Shown piece by piece: positions 24,625 to 36,807 of a DNA stretch of 64,000 bases. This DNA comes from Mycogone perniciosa (lineage: Eukaryota; Ascomycota; Sordariomycetes; Hypocreales; Hypocreaceae). Each line of letters starts with the position of its first letter. The first letter of the stretch is position 1. Below the pieces are notes generated by a model that was given only the letters and a program-made list of their open reading frames with translations, did not search any database and was not told where the DNA came from. A program made the position numbers and the translations under genes. The stretch is taken from contig JAOALB010000018.1 in assembly GCA_025331125.1 (NCBI GenBank), forward strand, positions 140,457 to 204,456, written 5' to 3'.

Positions 24625-25538
24625 ATGCCGCAGCCACCCAAACAACCCCTCCCCAAAATTGCCACCCCCTGCCATGCTGCCGCCTGGGATCCATGGAACT
24701 CATCCTCGACGGGCCATCAGCGACCGGAAAACAACCCGGGCACGGGATGGCGAGAGTCTCGCAGCAAGAAGCTCAGCAGCCAGTTCCGGGCTGGCGACGG
24801 CTCAGGCGGTGAGCGCCTCAGTGACACTTGGGGGGCCGGCTCAGAGGATTACGATGAGAAGAAAAGGACCTTGATCCCTCGCAGTGTGAAAGAGCGCAAG
24901 GGGCGAAGCGTCATGGATATGTTGACTCGCCCAGGTCTTATGCGTCAGAGTTTGGTTCGAGAATCAGAGTCCAAGAAGCCTGTGGGAGAAGATGAACCGA
25001 TGGTCAAGGGATTAGCTGGAGAAGAGGCTCTTATGGAAAAAAGACGGAGAGAGGACGAAGAGAAAGCAGCTCAAACCGCATCCAAGGGCGTATTCGACGG
25101 GGTTGTTGCTTATGTGAATGGGAGCACCTTCCCATTGGTATCTGACCACAAGCTGAAGCAGCTCCTCAGCGAGAACGGCGGCCAGATGTCCCTACACCTT
25201 GGACGTCGAAGGGTCACACATGTTATTCTTGGACGGCCGACTGGATCGGGGCATGGTGCTGGCGGTGGGCTGGCTTCCGGGAAACTGGAGAAGGAGATCA
25301 AGAAGACTGGCGGCTGTGGCGTCAAGTTCGTCGGCGTTGAATGGTACGTCTTCTATATTACTTCCCCTTCTCTTATTCCCTTATCGGAATAAGTCTTTTG
25401 TGTCTGTTCTACGGCTAACTCTACACAAGGGTTCTAGAGAGTCTCAAGGTGGGCAAGAGGTTGCCCGAGGCACGGTTCTCAAACCTCAAGACTGCCGCAA
25501 AGGGCCAGAACAGCGTTTATGGCCTCTACGTCAAGTAG
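24625..25538 (+). CDS. Single-BRCT-domain protein
   Basis: Two exons, 24625..25343 and 25430..25538, give 275 residues. The 86-nt intron 25344-25429 (GTACGT donor, GGCTAAC branch, ACAAG acceptor) rejoins the codon for Trp in GVEWVLESL. The N-terminal ~150 residues are polar and probably disordered. Residues about 160-265 form one BRCT domain: FDGVVAYVNGSTFPLVSDHK, then LLSENGGQMSLHLGRRRVTH, VILGRP and the diagnostic Trp of VEWVLESLKVGKRLPEARF. BRCT domains bind phosphopeptides or partners in DNA-damage responses. The layout resembles the BRCT of Rev1-like proteins, but there is no polymerase domain here, so a specific name is not justified. Confidence 0.85.
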
Positions 25539-27001
25539 GGAGTTGCTGACGCTACGGCGCCCAAATCAACATTCCAGACTTAACCAAACGCCGGGTTAGG
25601 ACGACGAACCAATAACTACACAGAGGCAATGGAGACGTCACTCAGACACACTATACGAATGCTAGACGGTACCGTTTGGACGACGGGTGATTCCTTTCAC
25701 ACACTATCTCATGGTTTACCACCCCTCGTAGGTGCCAAGTTCATACAGCGCGACGCATAGACAATACTCCGGCTTGCTCACACTCTCACGATGTGGCACT
25801 GGACACATACCCGCAAGACTGAACCGTAGGGCATTTGCTTGAGAAGGAAGTTTAGACTTGGAAGCATCGATCTAACCAACTTGAGAGCATGTTGCGGGCT
25901 CATGAGCATTTTGCTTGTACAGGCTATATTATCCGGCCTGTAACCATTTGTGCGAGCATAACACCAATCATATCCGTTTCCACGATGGAGGCCACCATCA
26001 CGGTTCAAGATTCGCCATCCAGAACCCACTATATACATCACCGTTTACCGCTCGCTGTCTGTATGGCATATCCGTTCCTAGATTGTCGCGCGTTGTTACA
26101 TCCTTGAACAAGCCCCACGGGTCGTTCAAAACGATATATGATAACGAGCTGCGTGCAACACCACCCTCGGACCGGAAGGGGAATCATTCTCGCCTCATTC
26201 GAATCCCCGAACATGCCGTCCATACGCATTCCCCCTCCTCCTCTTGTCTTAAGCGCAGGCTAGTCTATCCTACCCATCTGGTGCCGCCTCTGTCCCACGT
26301 CCGCCGTGCAACCTCTCGAGAATTCCCGCAAAGCCGCCCCAATCCACAGCTCCCAGGACACCGACTTATTTGAACAATGTGACAGGCTCCAAGTTACACA
26401 CCTCCCGAGACTGGAATGCACACGCTGGAAGCAGATACGTCATCCCCCTCATCTGTGTGACGAGACAGAAGAAGAGGTGAGTGTGGTACGGAGGTGGATA
26501 TAGATTAAAACTGCCTGGGTTGGTGGTGTTTGGTAGGACAAGGGCGACGTTGCAAGTGTGTTTCGAGTTTCGAAATACGAGGGAGGGGTTTGTCCAGGTG
26601 TTAGGGGGGTGATTATCGGTCTGAAGATGTTGGTTGGCGAATAGAGACAGATTATATTGCGTCTTGGCCAGGTAAGAAGAGGCCAGGGTTATACTCTCTA
26701 GCATGAATAAACGAATCAACGAGCCGAGTTGCTCATTATGTCCATGACGGGTTGTGAATCCCCGAGGTTACTGTTTCAGTTGATGTGAACGGCCCCAAGG
26801 AGAATCAAGATGAAGGAATATATCTAACATGGTCCAGTATTGATGACTATATCGTCAACTTACGAGTAACTGCGATGGATTCCTAACCCTTCCAATACTA
26901 CCCAAAATACAAAACCGTTTTTGACCATAAACATTTCCAAAACCCTGCCATTGGCATGAAAAAAAACAGGCTTGTTATCACTGAATCACACACAGGCTCC
27001 C
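25539..27001. other. Intergenic between convergent genes
   Basis: About 1.5 kb between the 3' ends of the BRCT gene and the acyl-CoA synthetase gene. It contains the two 3' UTRs and otherwise no recognised gene. Short frames around 25900-26370 show no domain. Confidence 0.55.
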
Positions 27002-29290
27002 TCACAACTTCGCCTTAACCACACCATGATCCTCAACCGCCATATGTTTCCCCCCATTCTCCTCAAAATACTCTTTCACCTTCTCCCTCGCCACCTCCAC
27101 CACCGTCGCATCCTCCACCGTACTCGGCACTGCAACTTCCTTCTCAAACTCTCCCCTCGTCGCATTCTCCACCAACTCACGTAACACTCGCCGCAGCGTC
27201 TTTCCCGATCGCGTCTTGGGAATCATTCCCTTGCCCTGGACGATGCCGCCCAGTGTGGCAATGGGGCCAACTTGCTTGCGCACAAGGGCTTGGATCTCAG
27301 AGGTGAGTTCCGGGTCGGGGATGGCGGAGGAGGGATGCTTGGTTGTGGAGAGGGTGATGAATGCAAGGGGGAGCTGGCCTTTGAGGGAGTCGGGGATGCC
27401 GACAACGCAGGCTTCTGCGATGAGGGGGTGGGAGGTGATGGCCTGTTCGATGCCGCCTGCGAACTTGTTAGTAGATAGATTCAGGAGAGGATTCGGGGGA
27501 GGTATCATGATCGGTGCGTAGACGCTGGTTTGTAAAAGATGAGCGTGATGAAAGGTAAACGAGAGACTCACCACTTGATAACCGATGTGCGCTCACATTG
27601 AGCACATCATCATTCCGACTCATAACATGCACGTATCCCTCCCCGTCAATCCAGCCCGAATCTCCCATATCCAACCACTTGCCCGCAAACCTCTTCAGAT
27701 ACCCTTTGTAAAACCTCTCCTCATCCTCCCACAGCGTCCGGAATCCTGTTGGCGCGAGGGGCATCCCCAGCACGATGTTACCCATGGTGCCCCTTTTCAC
27801 TTCAAGTCCATCATCATCTACCACCCGCACGTCGAACCCGGGCATAGCCTTGCCCGCACTTCCTGGCTTGAGCCGTGGAGGGTCGTGATCCCGCATGGTC
27901 GTCTGCCGGTCCTGCGCCGCATGCGGGACGAGAGCTCTTCCTGTGATGGGTGAGCCAGCCTCGGTAGACCACCAGTTATCAATAACGTGCGCGGAGGGTG
28001 CGCCGTACTTGTCCAGGAGGCTCTGGTACATGGATATAATCGTAGGTTCGGAGCGCTCGCCCGCGAGGAAGAGTGCCTTGAGGGACCGTAGGCCACCACG
28101 GTTGCCGATCTGAGCAATAAGCTTGTTATGAGGATCGTCGCGCTTGATAGCGCGCAAGGCAGTCGGGGCTGTGAACATGGTGTTGACCTTGTACTCTTCA
28201 ACGACGCGCCAGAAAGCCGATGCATCAGGCGTGCCAACGGGCTTTCCCTCGTACAGGACCGTCGCAGCACCAGCAAGCAGAGGAGCATACACGATGTATG
28301 AATGCCCTACCACCCACCCAATGTCTGACGCCGTAAAGACAACGTCTCCCGGGCCGTGGATATTGAAGAGGTAGCTGATAGACAGGTGCAGGCCCACGGC
28401 ATGACCACCAGCGTCTCGCAACACGCCTTTCGGTGTGCCCGTAGTGCCGGACGTGTGAATGATATACACGGGATCAGTGCTCATAACAGGCACACAGTCA
28501 GCTTTGATGCCCCTCGTTCGCGCGCTGCTCACGACGCTCTGCCATGAAGCTTGTCCGGCACTGTGGTCTGTGGGTGCCCACTGAATTTGGTCGCGCTCCC
28601 AGATGAGCGTCCGCCGAGGCTTGTGGGAAGCGAGCTGGAAAGCTTCCTCGACTAGAGGGCGGTACGCGATGGGAGGCTTATTCCCATCGATACCACATGA
28701 TGCTGTGAGGAGAGCGACGGGTTTGCAAGCGTCGATGCGCTGAGCCAAGGCATTGGGAGCAAACCCGCCAAAGACGATGGAGTGGATGGCACCAAGACGG
28801 TTTATTGCTAGTATACCAATGAGAGCCGCTGGGATCATGGGCACTGGAAGCCGGTCAATGATGGGGGTTTCTTCAAGCGCGTGTTGGTGGTGAGAGACGT
28901 ACTGTAGAGCATGACGACATCTCCTTTGCGAACGCCTTCCTCCCTCAAAGCCCCGGCGAGAACTTCAACCTCATCGAGCAATTGGCTGTACGTATACCTC
29001 TCCTTCGTCTGAGATACTGGGCTGTCAAAGTAAACAGCCACCTCCTCGCCGTGACCAGCCTCAACATGTCTATCGACACAATTGTAGCAGGTTGATATTT
29101 CACCGTCCGGAAACCACGTCCAACTGTCATGCGTGATGCCGCTCTTCAGCATCTTCTGTGTGACCTGCAGCGTCGTTCTAGGCTTCCTGTGCCATGTCAA
29201 ATGCTCAGCCTGTTCCGCCCAGAACGCCTCGGGGTCTTCCAAGCTGTACTGCAAGACATCATCTTGGATATGCGGATCTCTTCTAGACAT
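27002..29290 (-). CDS. Propionyl-CoA synthetase-like AMP-binding acyl-CoA synthetase with C-terminal AKL
   Basis: ATP-dependent acyl-CoA ligase of the acetyl/propionyl-CoA synthetase (PrpE/ACSS3-like) class, making a short-chain acyl-CoA via an acyl-adenylate. Exons 29290..28903, 28843..27572 and 27456..27002 give 704 residues. Introns are 28844-28902 (59 nt) and 27457-27571 (115 nt, CTAAC branch); joined sequence reads VVMLYMPMIPAALIG and AHRLSSGGIEQAI. Motifs in order: ACAS N-terminal region (DPEAFWAEQAEHLTW), LGAIHSIVFGGFA, the P-loop-like YIIHTSGTTGTPKGV, DNWWSTEAGSPI, GKWLDMGDSGWIDGEGYVHV and the catalytic Lys region MIPKTRSGKTLRRVLREL. The last three residues are AKL, a canonical type-1 peroxisomal targeting signal. 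Propionate or another short acid as substrate is inferred from family; no prp neighbours are present. Confidence 0.92.
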
Positions 29291-31576
29291 TTTCTGGCTT
29301 CAACGACGCGTCGAGATCAGTATAAGCTGAGATGATGGAGGCTTTAATCGCCGATGGAAGCTCTAGATGCCCAGCCTCCGGATTCTCCTGGCAGATGCAG
29401 CCCAGCCGCTATTCTCGGTTATTTATGGTGGTCTTCTGGGCCAGGGAGCGTGTCCGGGGCCACCGGCCCGACGTTTTGCAGCGCGTTCCTTTGCTCCGGG
29501 ATACCCATTTTTGTTATTGCCGAACCCTACCGATCTCTCTCCGCAAAGAGCTTCCCCGGATTTCGGCCCCGATTGATACGATAGCACGGAACCGATCCGT
29601 GGGCTTGCAGACTGCCTCAATGCTGTCATCCGGTATTGTACCATGATTGCATGGAGTTGCGAAGCCATTAGTGGCTCCTTTGGATCCGTGAAGCATGGAA
29701 TAAACGTCAGTTTGCAGTTTACGGCAGGATATTGAACTAGGTATTCTCAGGTACAAACACAAAAGGGCAGCAGGCTTACAACCACAAACAACCACAAACA
29801 CACGCGAAAAATATATTACGGATCAATAAATAATCACGTTCTCAAGAAGATAATTAATCAAATACTATTCACCCATCAAGCACAACGGATTTGCTCAAAC
29901 ATCCACAGCTGGCTTTAGGGTAGGTCATACACAGCACGACCTGGCTTATGTGATTTCTGCGCACTATTAGTCAACATGGAGTACTCCGTAAACACCTAGA
30001 ACAGACTAGCTCTCTTCCAAATCGCCTATTCTTTAAGGAAGCCTACCAAGAGAAAATCAACGCTCATAATACGCTTGGAACTATTTCGTACTACTTTGTA
30101 TAGATTGGCATACGGCGTAAAGTTGGACAACCCGTTTCTTATTAACGCACTTCTTCTTATTATGATTTAAATGAATAGGCATCCCTTTTTAGACTAGCTT
30201 TGACTCCAAGCGGTGGCTACGGGTACTATTAGTTTCCTAAACGGGCGGCATTACTTCGTAGTCACCTAGCTTAATACGGCACATAAGTTACTTATCATTA
30301 AGTGCGCTAATTTAATGCAAACGCCACACCGGCACCAAATTCGGGAACAATGAAATCTAACAACAACGCGTCCGAAAGGATCACATTCCTTTCGCATATC
30401 TTGCTTAAATAAACGCTACATGATCCTTCATCACCACATGTGCCGAGTACAAGTCTCACAACACGACATCTCATATCACACATGCGAAGTACACAAAAGT
30501 ATCATCACCACTTTACCAGCATCAGACCACTATCCAATATCTATCAAGGGGCTAATGGAGAAACTAATGCTACGACTACTACTCCGTACTACTACTACTA
30601 CTAATACACCGAACCGAATATTATTCGTATGCCCAATTGCGAGTAGTAGCAGCAGTACTTCGCAGTGCTAATGACAAATCCGCTATAAACCTATGCATAC
30701 TCCGTAATCACTTACACATCCACCCATACCACCGCAATCTCGCCTACGAGTAAATCAAAGGACGCCACCAGTCCCCCACTCACACCCGATATGCCCGCTG
30801 CTAGTAAACCAGCTTTTTTGACTTAGGCTGAAGAATTGGGTGCGGTGTGTTGGCAAAAGCACAGCGTGGAGAGAATGGGGTGAGTGGAGAGGTCAATCAC
30901 TCAGAGGTTGAAGATGTCACATCTATTGGTCCCATGCATGGGTCGTGGTTGGATGTCACCTGTGAAGTGCGGTGAGCACGAGACAGGCATTAAGCAGACG
31001 TGGGTATGTATGAAACAAAAGTGGATTGTGGGCTAATTTGGCCCTGCAATGCTTGCGGAGTATCTACATAGTACTCCGTAGCAGACTCACCAATATCTGA
31101 CCATGACACCAAGAGGCTACAAACACTCTCGGTTGAAGCATGCTAATGGCCGGTTCTCCGAAACACAAAACAGGCACAAGAAACAAAGATTAATGTAGCA
31201 AATTTTTTTCCGAAGCGGTAATACGTCTTTTAGAATTGTAACCATAGGATGAATGCAAAGCCTCAAAAGACCTATCCTAATTCAGGAAAAGACATGATAT
31301 TCCCAGCCCCGAAACGACCGCACACGATCAGGTGTATGTGCATCTTTCCATGAGCGATCAAGACTTCCTCAGAACACCAAAGCTTGTCTGTCCGTATATA
31401 CCCAAGCCTGGTTCTACCCCTAAACACCCCACATCACTTCCATCCCCACACGTAAAACAATCGACCCCAATGACGCAGACCCAGTCGTGACTGGAGGCCG
31501 GACCCACGATTTCCAAGAATTATCGAACCAAGGATTCGCAAGCTGTGATTTGACGAGGCATTGGCATGTAATTGAT
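29291..31576. other. Intergenic, partly AT-rich, no intact gene
   Basis: About 2.3 kb. The first 100-300 bases should be the synthetase promoter. From about 29800 to 30420 the DNA is AT-rich with many stops in all frames, like decayed repeat DNA. From 29980 to 31080 four copies of TACTCCGTA occur (near 29987, 30582, 30699, 31070), together with a (TAC) tract near 30571-30603. No gene recognised. Confidence 0.5.
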
Positions 31577-32054
31577 TTACAGGACGAAAGCGGCAAGACC
31601 GACAATACCGGCCAGACCAGCACCAGAGAGGATAGCAGCCTTGCCAGCGCCAGCAGTAGGGACGGGGCTAGGAGCGTGGGTAGGCAGAACACCACCAGTG
31701 CTGGCGGGAGGAGCCTGGGTGGGAGTGACGGGGGCAGTGGCGTTGGTGTAAGAACCGCTAGATGATGTTAGAGACTGACACTGATACTAGGAGAGTGACT
31801 ATATCTTACCAGGTGTGGCAGGCAACAACGCTGCTGGTGATGACGGGGTAGGTGACGGTGCAAGGGCAGTCGGTGATGGTCAAGGTGGTGGCCTCAGTGA
31901 CGGTATAAGTGTTGGTACCGTGAGTGATGGTGGTAGGGCCAGGGCAGTAGGTGGTGTAGACATCGACGATCTTGGTGGTGACGGTGACGTTGCCACCGTA
32001 TGAAGCAGAGACGCCAGCGGCAGCGGCAAGAACGGCAGCGATGGTGAACTTCAT
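31577..32054 (-). CDS. Small secreted GPI-type cell-wall protein, CCG-6-like
   Basis: Exons 32054..31810 and 31757..31577 give 141 residues; the 52-nt intron 31758-31809 (GTAAGA donor, CTAAC branch, TCTAG acceptor) rejoins a Cys codon (ACHTCGSYT). Residues 1-17 are a signal peptide (MKFTIAAVLAAAAGVSA). The middle is Thr/Val-rich with conserved cysteines (TTYCPGPTTI, TYTVTEATTLTITDCPCTVT, SSVVACHTC). A Pro/Thr/Ser-rich linker follows, then a hydrophobic C-terminus (LAGIVGLAAFVL) typical of a GPI-attachment signal. This matches clock-controlled CCG-6-type wall proteins of Neurospora and relatives. Its role is likely structural in the wall or conidial surface. Confidence 0.88.
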
Positions 32055-32455
32055 TTTGTCGGTATTGGAGGATTAAACTCGAGGAGTTAGGATTGATATT
32101 AGGTATAGATGCGTGAGGGTGTTTGTAACGAGTGAAATTGACTAAAAGTCAAGGTTAATGTTGCAGGTGTGCTAGCGAGCGTGTGTGTGTGGTGAGGAAG
32201 AAAGGAAGAAGAAGAGAAGAGGTGGGTGCTTGGAGGGATCGAGATTTATACCAAGCAGCATGTGGGCAAGACATAATGGGGAGAGAGCAAGCGACATGGG
32301 TCCTCTCCCCCCTTCAGACAAACAAGGAAGATTATGGAGACTCAAAGACAACAGCCCGCAGTGCGAGATGCAGGGGGCGGGGGGGGGCGCTTGTCTCTCC
32401 TCTTTCGCATTGATCCGCTCCTATTGTTGTGACTTGTCTTGCTTAATCAAGATAC

Positions 32456-32498
32456 TACGGAGTAGATACTACTACTACTACTACTCCGTACTCCGTAC
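32456..32498. repeat. TACGGAGTA / TAC-tract / TACTCCGTA cluster
   Basis: A forward copy at 32456-32464 is followed by a run of TAC triplets and two overlapping reverse copies at 32482-32490 and 32489-32497. The arrangement is nearly palindromic. Confidence 0.9.
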
Positions 32499-34908
32499 AT
32501 TACATGCAAATAGGAGGGATCACGGATCGCAGACCGGCGCCCAGCTCAGACCAGGAGGGCCAGCGCTAAACCGTCTTGGAGAAGCCACACAATCAATCAA
32601 GCCCATGGCTTTGATGCTACTCCGTACTCGTACAGACTTTGCAGTCGGCAAATCAGGAGTGACTGTTGTCCCAGCGAAAAATAAGGGAGGGGGCGTGTAT
32701 CGGAGACAACACTCGGGATAAGATGGGGCGAAAGAGGCCAGAGCACCAAAAGCCGTTTAGTTGGCAGAATGAACAAACACCCGTTACTCGTACAAGGCCA
32801 GGCACAAATAGTATGTACATACTCCGTAATACTCCGTAGACGAGTGCATACGAGGAGTATTGGCATGCAGGGGATTGCTTCTCTGGGCATGCAATGTCGC
32901 AGCGTCGCGTTGCTCGCTCTCCCAACAATGAATGAATGAATGAATGACATGATAAGACAAGACAAGACAGGACAGGATAAACGCTGTGATACTTTCATAA
33001 TTTCCGTCGTCCGCACGAGCCCTCCCCATAATTGCCATCGATATCCCCATACATACGTTCCAGCAATCTTATCTGTGCAATGCACACGGCCTATGGAGAT
33101 GGAGTCCATAGCATGCATCAGCATTCTGGCTCCGTAAATAGCACCGAGCATTAATTCCAATGCGGCAGGTCTGGTGTTTAGTCCAGCAGATCAGCCCTTT
33201 TAGTGGCCCTTCCCCTGACGGATTAACGGCTAATGCAGGAACCAAACATCGTGAGCTCCTTTGTCTGGTTCGACAACAACAACAACAACAACACATAAAA
33301 ATCAAGGTCATTCTGGCAGTTCCTTGTGCGTCGTATAAGCCCACATCTTCCCTACACAAGTGACTGATAAAAAAACAATTGTTTCTGGAAAGCCCACATA
33401 AAAGATCCAACCCCTGATCGACTGAATGGACAAGAGGCGCATCGAACCACGGGGCTGAGAAACTGAAAAGGGGGCCGGCTGCATCAACAAGTAATGAAAA
33501 ACAAGGCAAGACGCGCCCAGCCAAGCAAATAGTACTCCGTGCCAGGGAAGCGATCAGGAAAAAATTTCGCCGTCAGAGCACCTCTTGTTTTTGTGTGTGT
33601 CGTTAGGGCGGCGACTGCATCGTGCCAGGCAAAATGTGGAATGCATCACGTGCTATTGGCTGTCCCTGGCGCGGAATGGCTGGATTGGGACATTGGCCCC
33701 TTGCCGCTTTTGTGGACCGAGTGTCACCGGCTCTTCACTGGTGCAAGTAGTAGGTACTTCGTAAGCTCTCGGCATCAAGACTAAGTACGCGTACGGAGTG
33801 CTCGTACTACTAGCAGCGAAAAGGCCGCTCCCATCTCCGTTGTTTGTTCTCTGGCGGGCGTCCGCACCAATTTATTCAGTGGCCTGCTATCCCAGTTATC
33901 GGAGATGGATCTCCAGGCTAATTTCCCAGTTATCCACCTGTCGTGTGCCTGAATGCTTATCGGCTCGTCGGTCTCGCATCGGCTTCAAGTTCTAGTTTAA
34001 GCAATGGCTGCCGTTTAATTTCTACGGCTACAATTCTGAGTGCGAAATAACAACACTACTACGGAATACTACTAGGTACTACTACTATGTAGGCTGGCTA
34101 GAGCACTCTGTATATTATACTACAAGTACAGGAGCTCGGTTGTGCTCCTCTCTAGATACTTCGTAAAGTCTGACAAGGTGCTTCACTTTTGGCAATGATC
34201 TGTCTCTGACCTGCAGATAGCCCCTGATCCAACAGCTGAGATCTAGATGGGTACGAGTACCTATGTTTTCTGCTTCCGTTCTTTGCTCGTACGAGTATGT
34301 ACATAAATGCACCAGACCGTTTAGTACCCGTAGCCAAGCTTTTGGTGATCCGAAACTCGGCGGGCCACAGATAACATGGACCCTCGCCATTCTTTGGTGA
34401 ACAAATCACGGAGTTCCCACAGACATCCATGAAATCACAATGTCGCTTAAACCTTTGTATTGCTATTTTCGTCGTCGACAACTCATGTACGAGTAGAATT
34501 CCAGACTCGTGGCATATGACAGGTAATTACGGAGTATTACATACCACCTTGTAGATACTAATATTTTTGTCATGTACTACGAGTACACCGTCAATGCGAC
34601 GGCTTCATGCCCAATACCGCCTTCCAGCCAGGGGTTAGGCGCCGTTGTATCTGCCAATTTCCACTAACTGGTGTGATATGTGATTTTTGTTCAGCTCCAG
34701 CATTTGCTTGGCTCCCGATGAGTTGCACATGTGGAAGGGCGCTAGATCACTCCTCAAATATTCAGCCGTCTCTTTATCATGGGAAGGACGAAGTATTACT
34801 GAAGCCTGTCACAACGGTGCGTTTTCTTTGTGGAGAGCCTCAATCAATATGATGCATCTACGGAGCACTAGTAAATAGCTTACTCAGGTGTTCAAATGAA
34901 CACAAACT

Positions 34909-34927
34909 TACGGAGTAGTACGGAGTA
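34909..34927. repeat. Two adjacent TACGGAGTA motifs
   Basis: Copies at 34909-34917 and 34919-34927, same orientation, in the gap upstream of the quinone oxidoreductase gene. Confidence 0.9.
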
Positions 34928-35557
34928 GCACATAGTAAATTACTATGCCAACCAACCAACCAACCTGTCCGTCTCTGTCTGTTACATTTCCTCATAGAAT
35001 CCTGTCTTGGATGGGTTGCACAGCATTGTGATGAATGAGTCAAGAAAACAGCTGTTTGTTCCAACTCTGAGACCGAAAGCTTGGCTGCCGATGTTGATAC
35101 TAACTACTACGGGTCCGGACACTTATAAGCTCATATTAACGGCGACGAGCCTTGGATTGCTTGCTATTCTCTGAGACCACTCTGCGATACGACCTCAGCC
35201 TTTTTTCTCCTATAGCTGTGGAATATCCCCAGCAACGAATTTATATCAGAATTGCCTAAATGGACCATCACACTCTCGCCATGGTCATGTGATACCGATC
35301 GTTTGCGTCATGGACGCCAAGAAATCTCCCACGAGCGACAAACCACTCACCATCCATTGTCGCCACCCATTACCCTTTCCCTGGTCCGAAAATGCTGGTT
35401 GAACTCCTCATATTACTAATTCCCTGCTTTATGAAAGAAGCCGCCTACCTCATGATGTCGGAAGTGTTCATCAATTTTGTCATGCTGCCTCTTCGATCGA
35501 CAATCATCGCCGAACTCCAACAGTGACAGAGACAGACAATAGACGATGGCGTGTACA

Positions 35558-36637
35558 ATGAGGGCAGTCGGTACGAGCTTTTTTTCATGGATAATCATCA
35601 CACTCTGCTGGTAAAGTCAACCTCAAGGCCTAACCATGTGAACCCAACCTCTAGATATCAAGGGCGGAGCAGGCGAGAGGGATGCTCTCTTCATCAATGC
35701 AGACACACCCAAGCCAACTCCGGCTAATGGCCAGGCCATTATCAGAATCAAGGCCTTTGGAATCAACCGCATGGACATCCTCCAGCGCCGCGGCTTGTAC
35801 AGTCTCCCTCCACAAGCGCCTAAGACGCTAGGTGTTGAGTTCAGCGGTGTTATTGAGTCTTTCGGGCCTGGCGACCAAAGGGCCTTTAACGTTGGCGATG
35901 AAGTCTTTGGTCTAGCTTACGGAGGCGCCTATGCGGAGTATATCGCTGTTAACACAAATATGTTGCTGCACAAGCCTAGCCATCTGGCTTATGAACAATG
36001 CGCTGGAATTCCTGAAACATGGATCACGGCCACTCAAGCGCTGCACTTAGTCCTGGGCTTTACAAAAGGCAAGTCCATTTTATGGCACGGAGGTGCATCG
36101 GGTGTCTCTATTGCAGGTATCCAACTCTCCCACGCAGCCGGCGCGTCTGAGATCTTCGCCACAGCTGGAAGCCAGGAGAAATGCGACTTCATCACCTCGC
36201 AGCTCGGCGCCACTGCAGCTGTCAACTACAAGACCCAAGACTGGGTAAGCGAAATCAAGGAAAAGACGGGTGGCAAGGGGGTAGACTTCATCGTCGACTT
36301 TATTGGAGGAGATTACTTTCAAAAGAACCTCGAAGTCGCAGCCCGGGACTGTAGAATCGTCCTACTGGGTTTCCTCAGCGGAAGCGAAATTCCCAATGTG
36401 GATATTGGTCCAATCATGTCCAAGCGCATTCGTATTGAGGGCAGCACGCTGCGAAGTCGCGATGAGGAGTACCAAGGCAAGCTACGGGACAGGTTGGAGG
36501 AGTACCTCCCAGATTTTGAGTCCAAGAAGCTCAGGATCTTTGTCGACACGGTTATGCCGTGGGAGCAGATCCAGGAGGCGCACAAGTATATGGAAGATGC
36601 CAAGAATTCAGGCAAGATTGTCTGTTCCATTTCCTAG
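35558..36637 (+). CDS. Quinone oxidoreductase / PIG3-like zinc-less MDR dehydrogenase
   Basis: NAD(P)H-dependent medium-chain oxidoreductase of the quinone oxidoreductase group, expected to reduce quinones or enones in the cytosol. Exons 35558..35570 and 35655..36637 give 331 residues. The 84-nt intron 35571-35654 joins MRAV to DIKGG, the usual start of this family. An in-frame ATG four codons upstream (35546) is an alternative start; I prefer 35558 because relatives begin M(K/R)AV. Motifs: FGINRMDILQRRG, TLGVEFSGVIESFG, GDEVFGLAYGGAYAEY, the nucleotide-binding GGASGVSIAGIQLSHAAG and GGKGVDFIVDFIGG. The zinc-ligand cysteines of classical alcohol dehydrogenases are not seen. It converges on the dienelactone hydrolase gene with about 170 bases between. 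Confidence 0.9.
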
Positions 36638-36807
36638 TATTGCTCTGACTCCAGGGCAAATTCCCCAGGATAACGATGAAAAATAAAAGTCTGATCAGAA
36701 CGCCCTCCTGGTTTGTAATCTTATAATCTCGTGAACTGTCATAAACCACCACCATAACCTCACTAGAAGTCCAGATGACTAGATAAGTACGGAGTAGCGT
36801 CTAAACA

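Larger units (their letters stand above)
32055..35557. other. Gene-free 3.5 kb with dispersed 9-mers
   Basis: This lies upstream of both the wall-protein gene (left) and the quinone oxidoreductase (right). The 32160-32230 stretch is purine-rich. Short tandem runs include TGAA units at 32931-32946, GACAA/GACAG units near 32955-32980 and a CAA run near 33279-33294. At least nine exact copies of TACGGAGTA or its reverse complement occur (32456-32498, 32621, 32820-32838, 34530, 34909-34927). No frame looks coding. Confidence 0.55.

Noticed and set aside
33436..33480. Possible tRNA (TCGAACC resembling a reverse B-box)
   Set aside because: No matching A-box or acceptor-stem pairing could be found at the right spacing.
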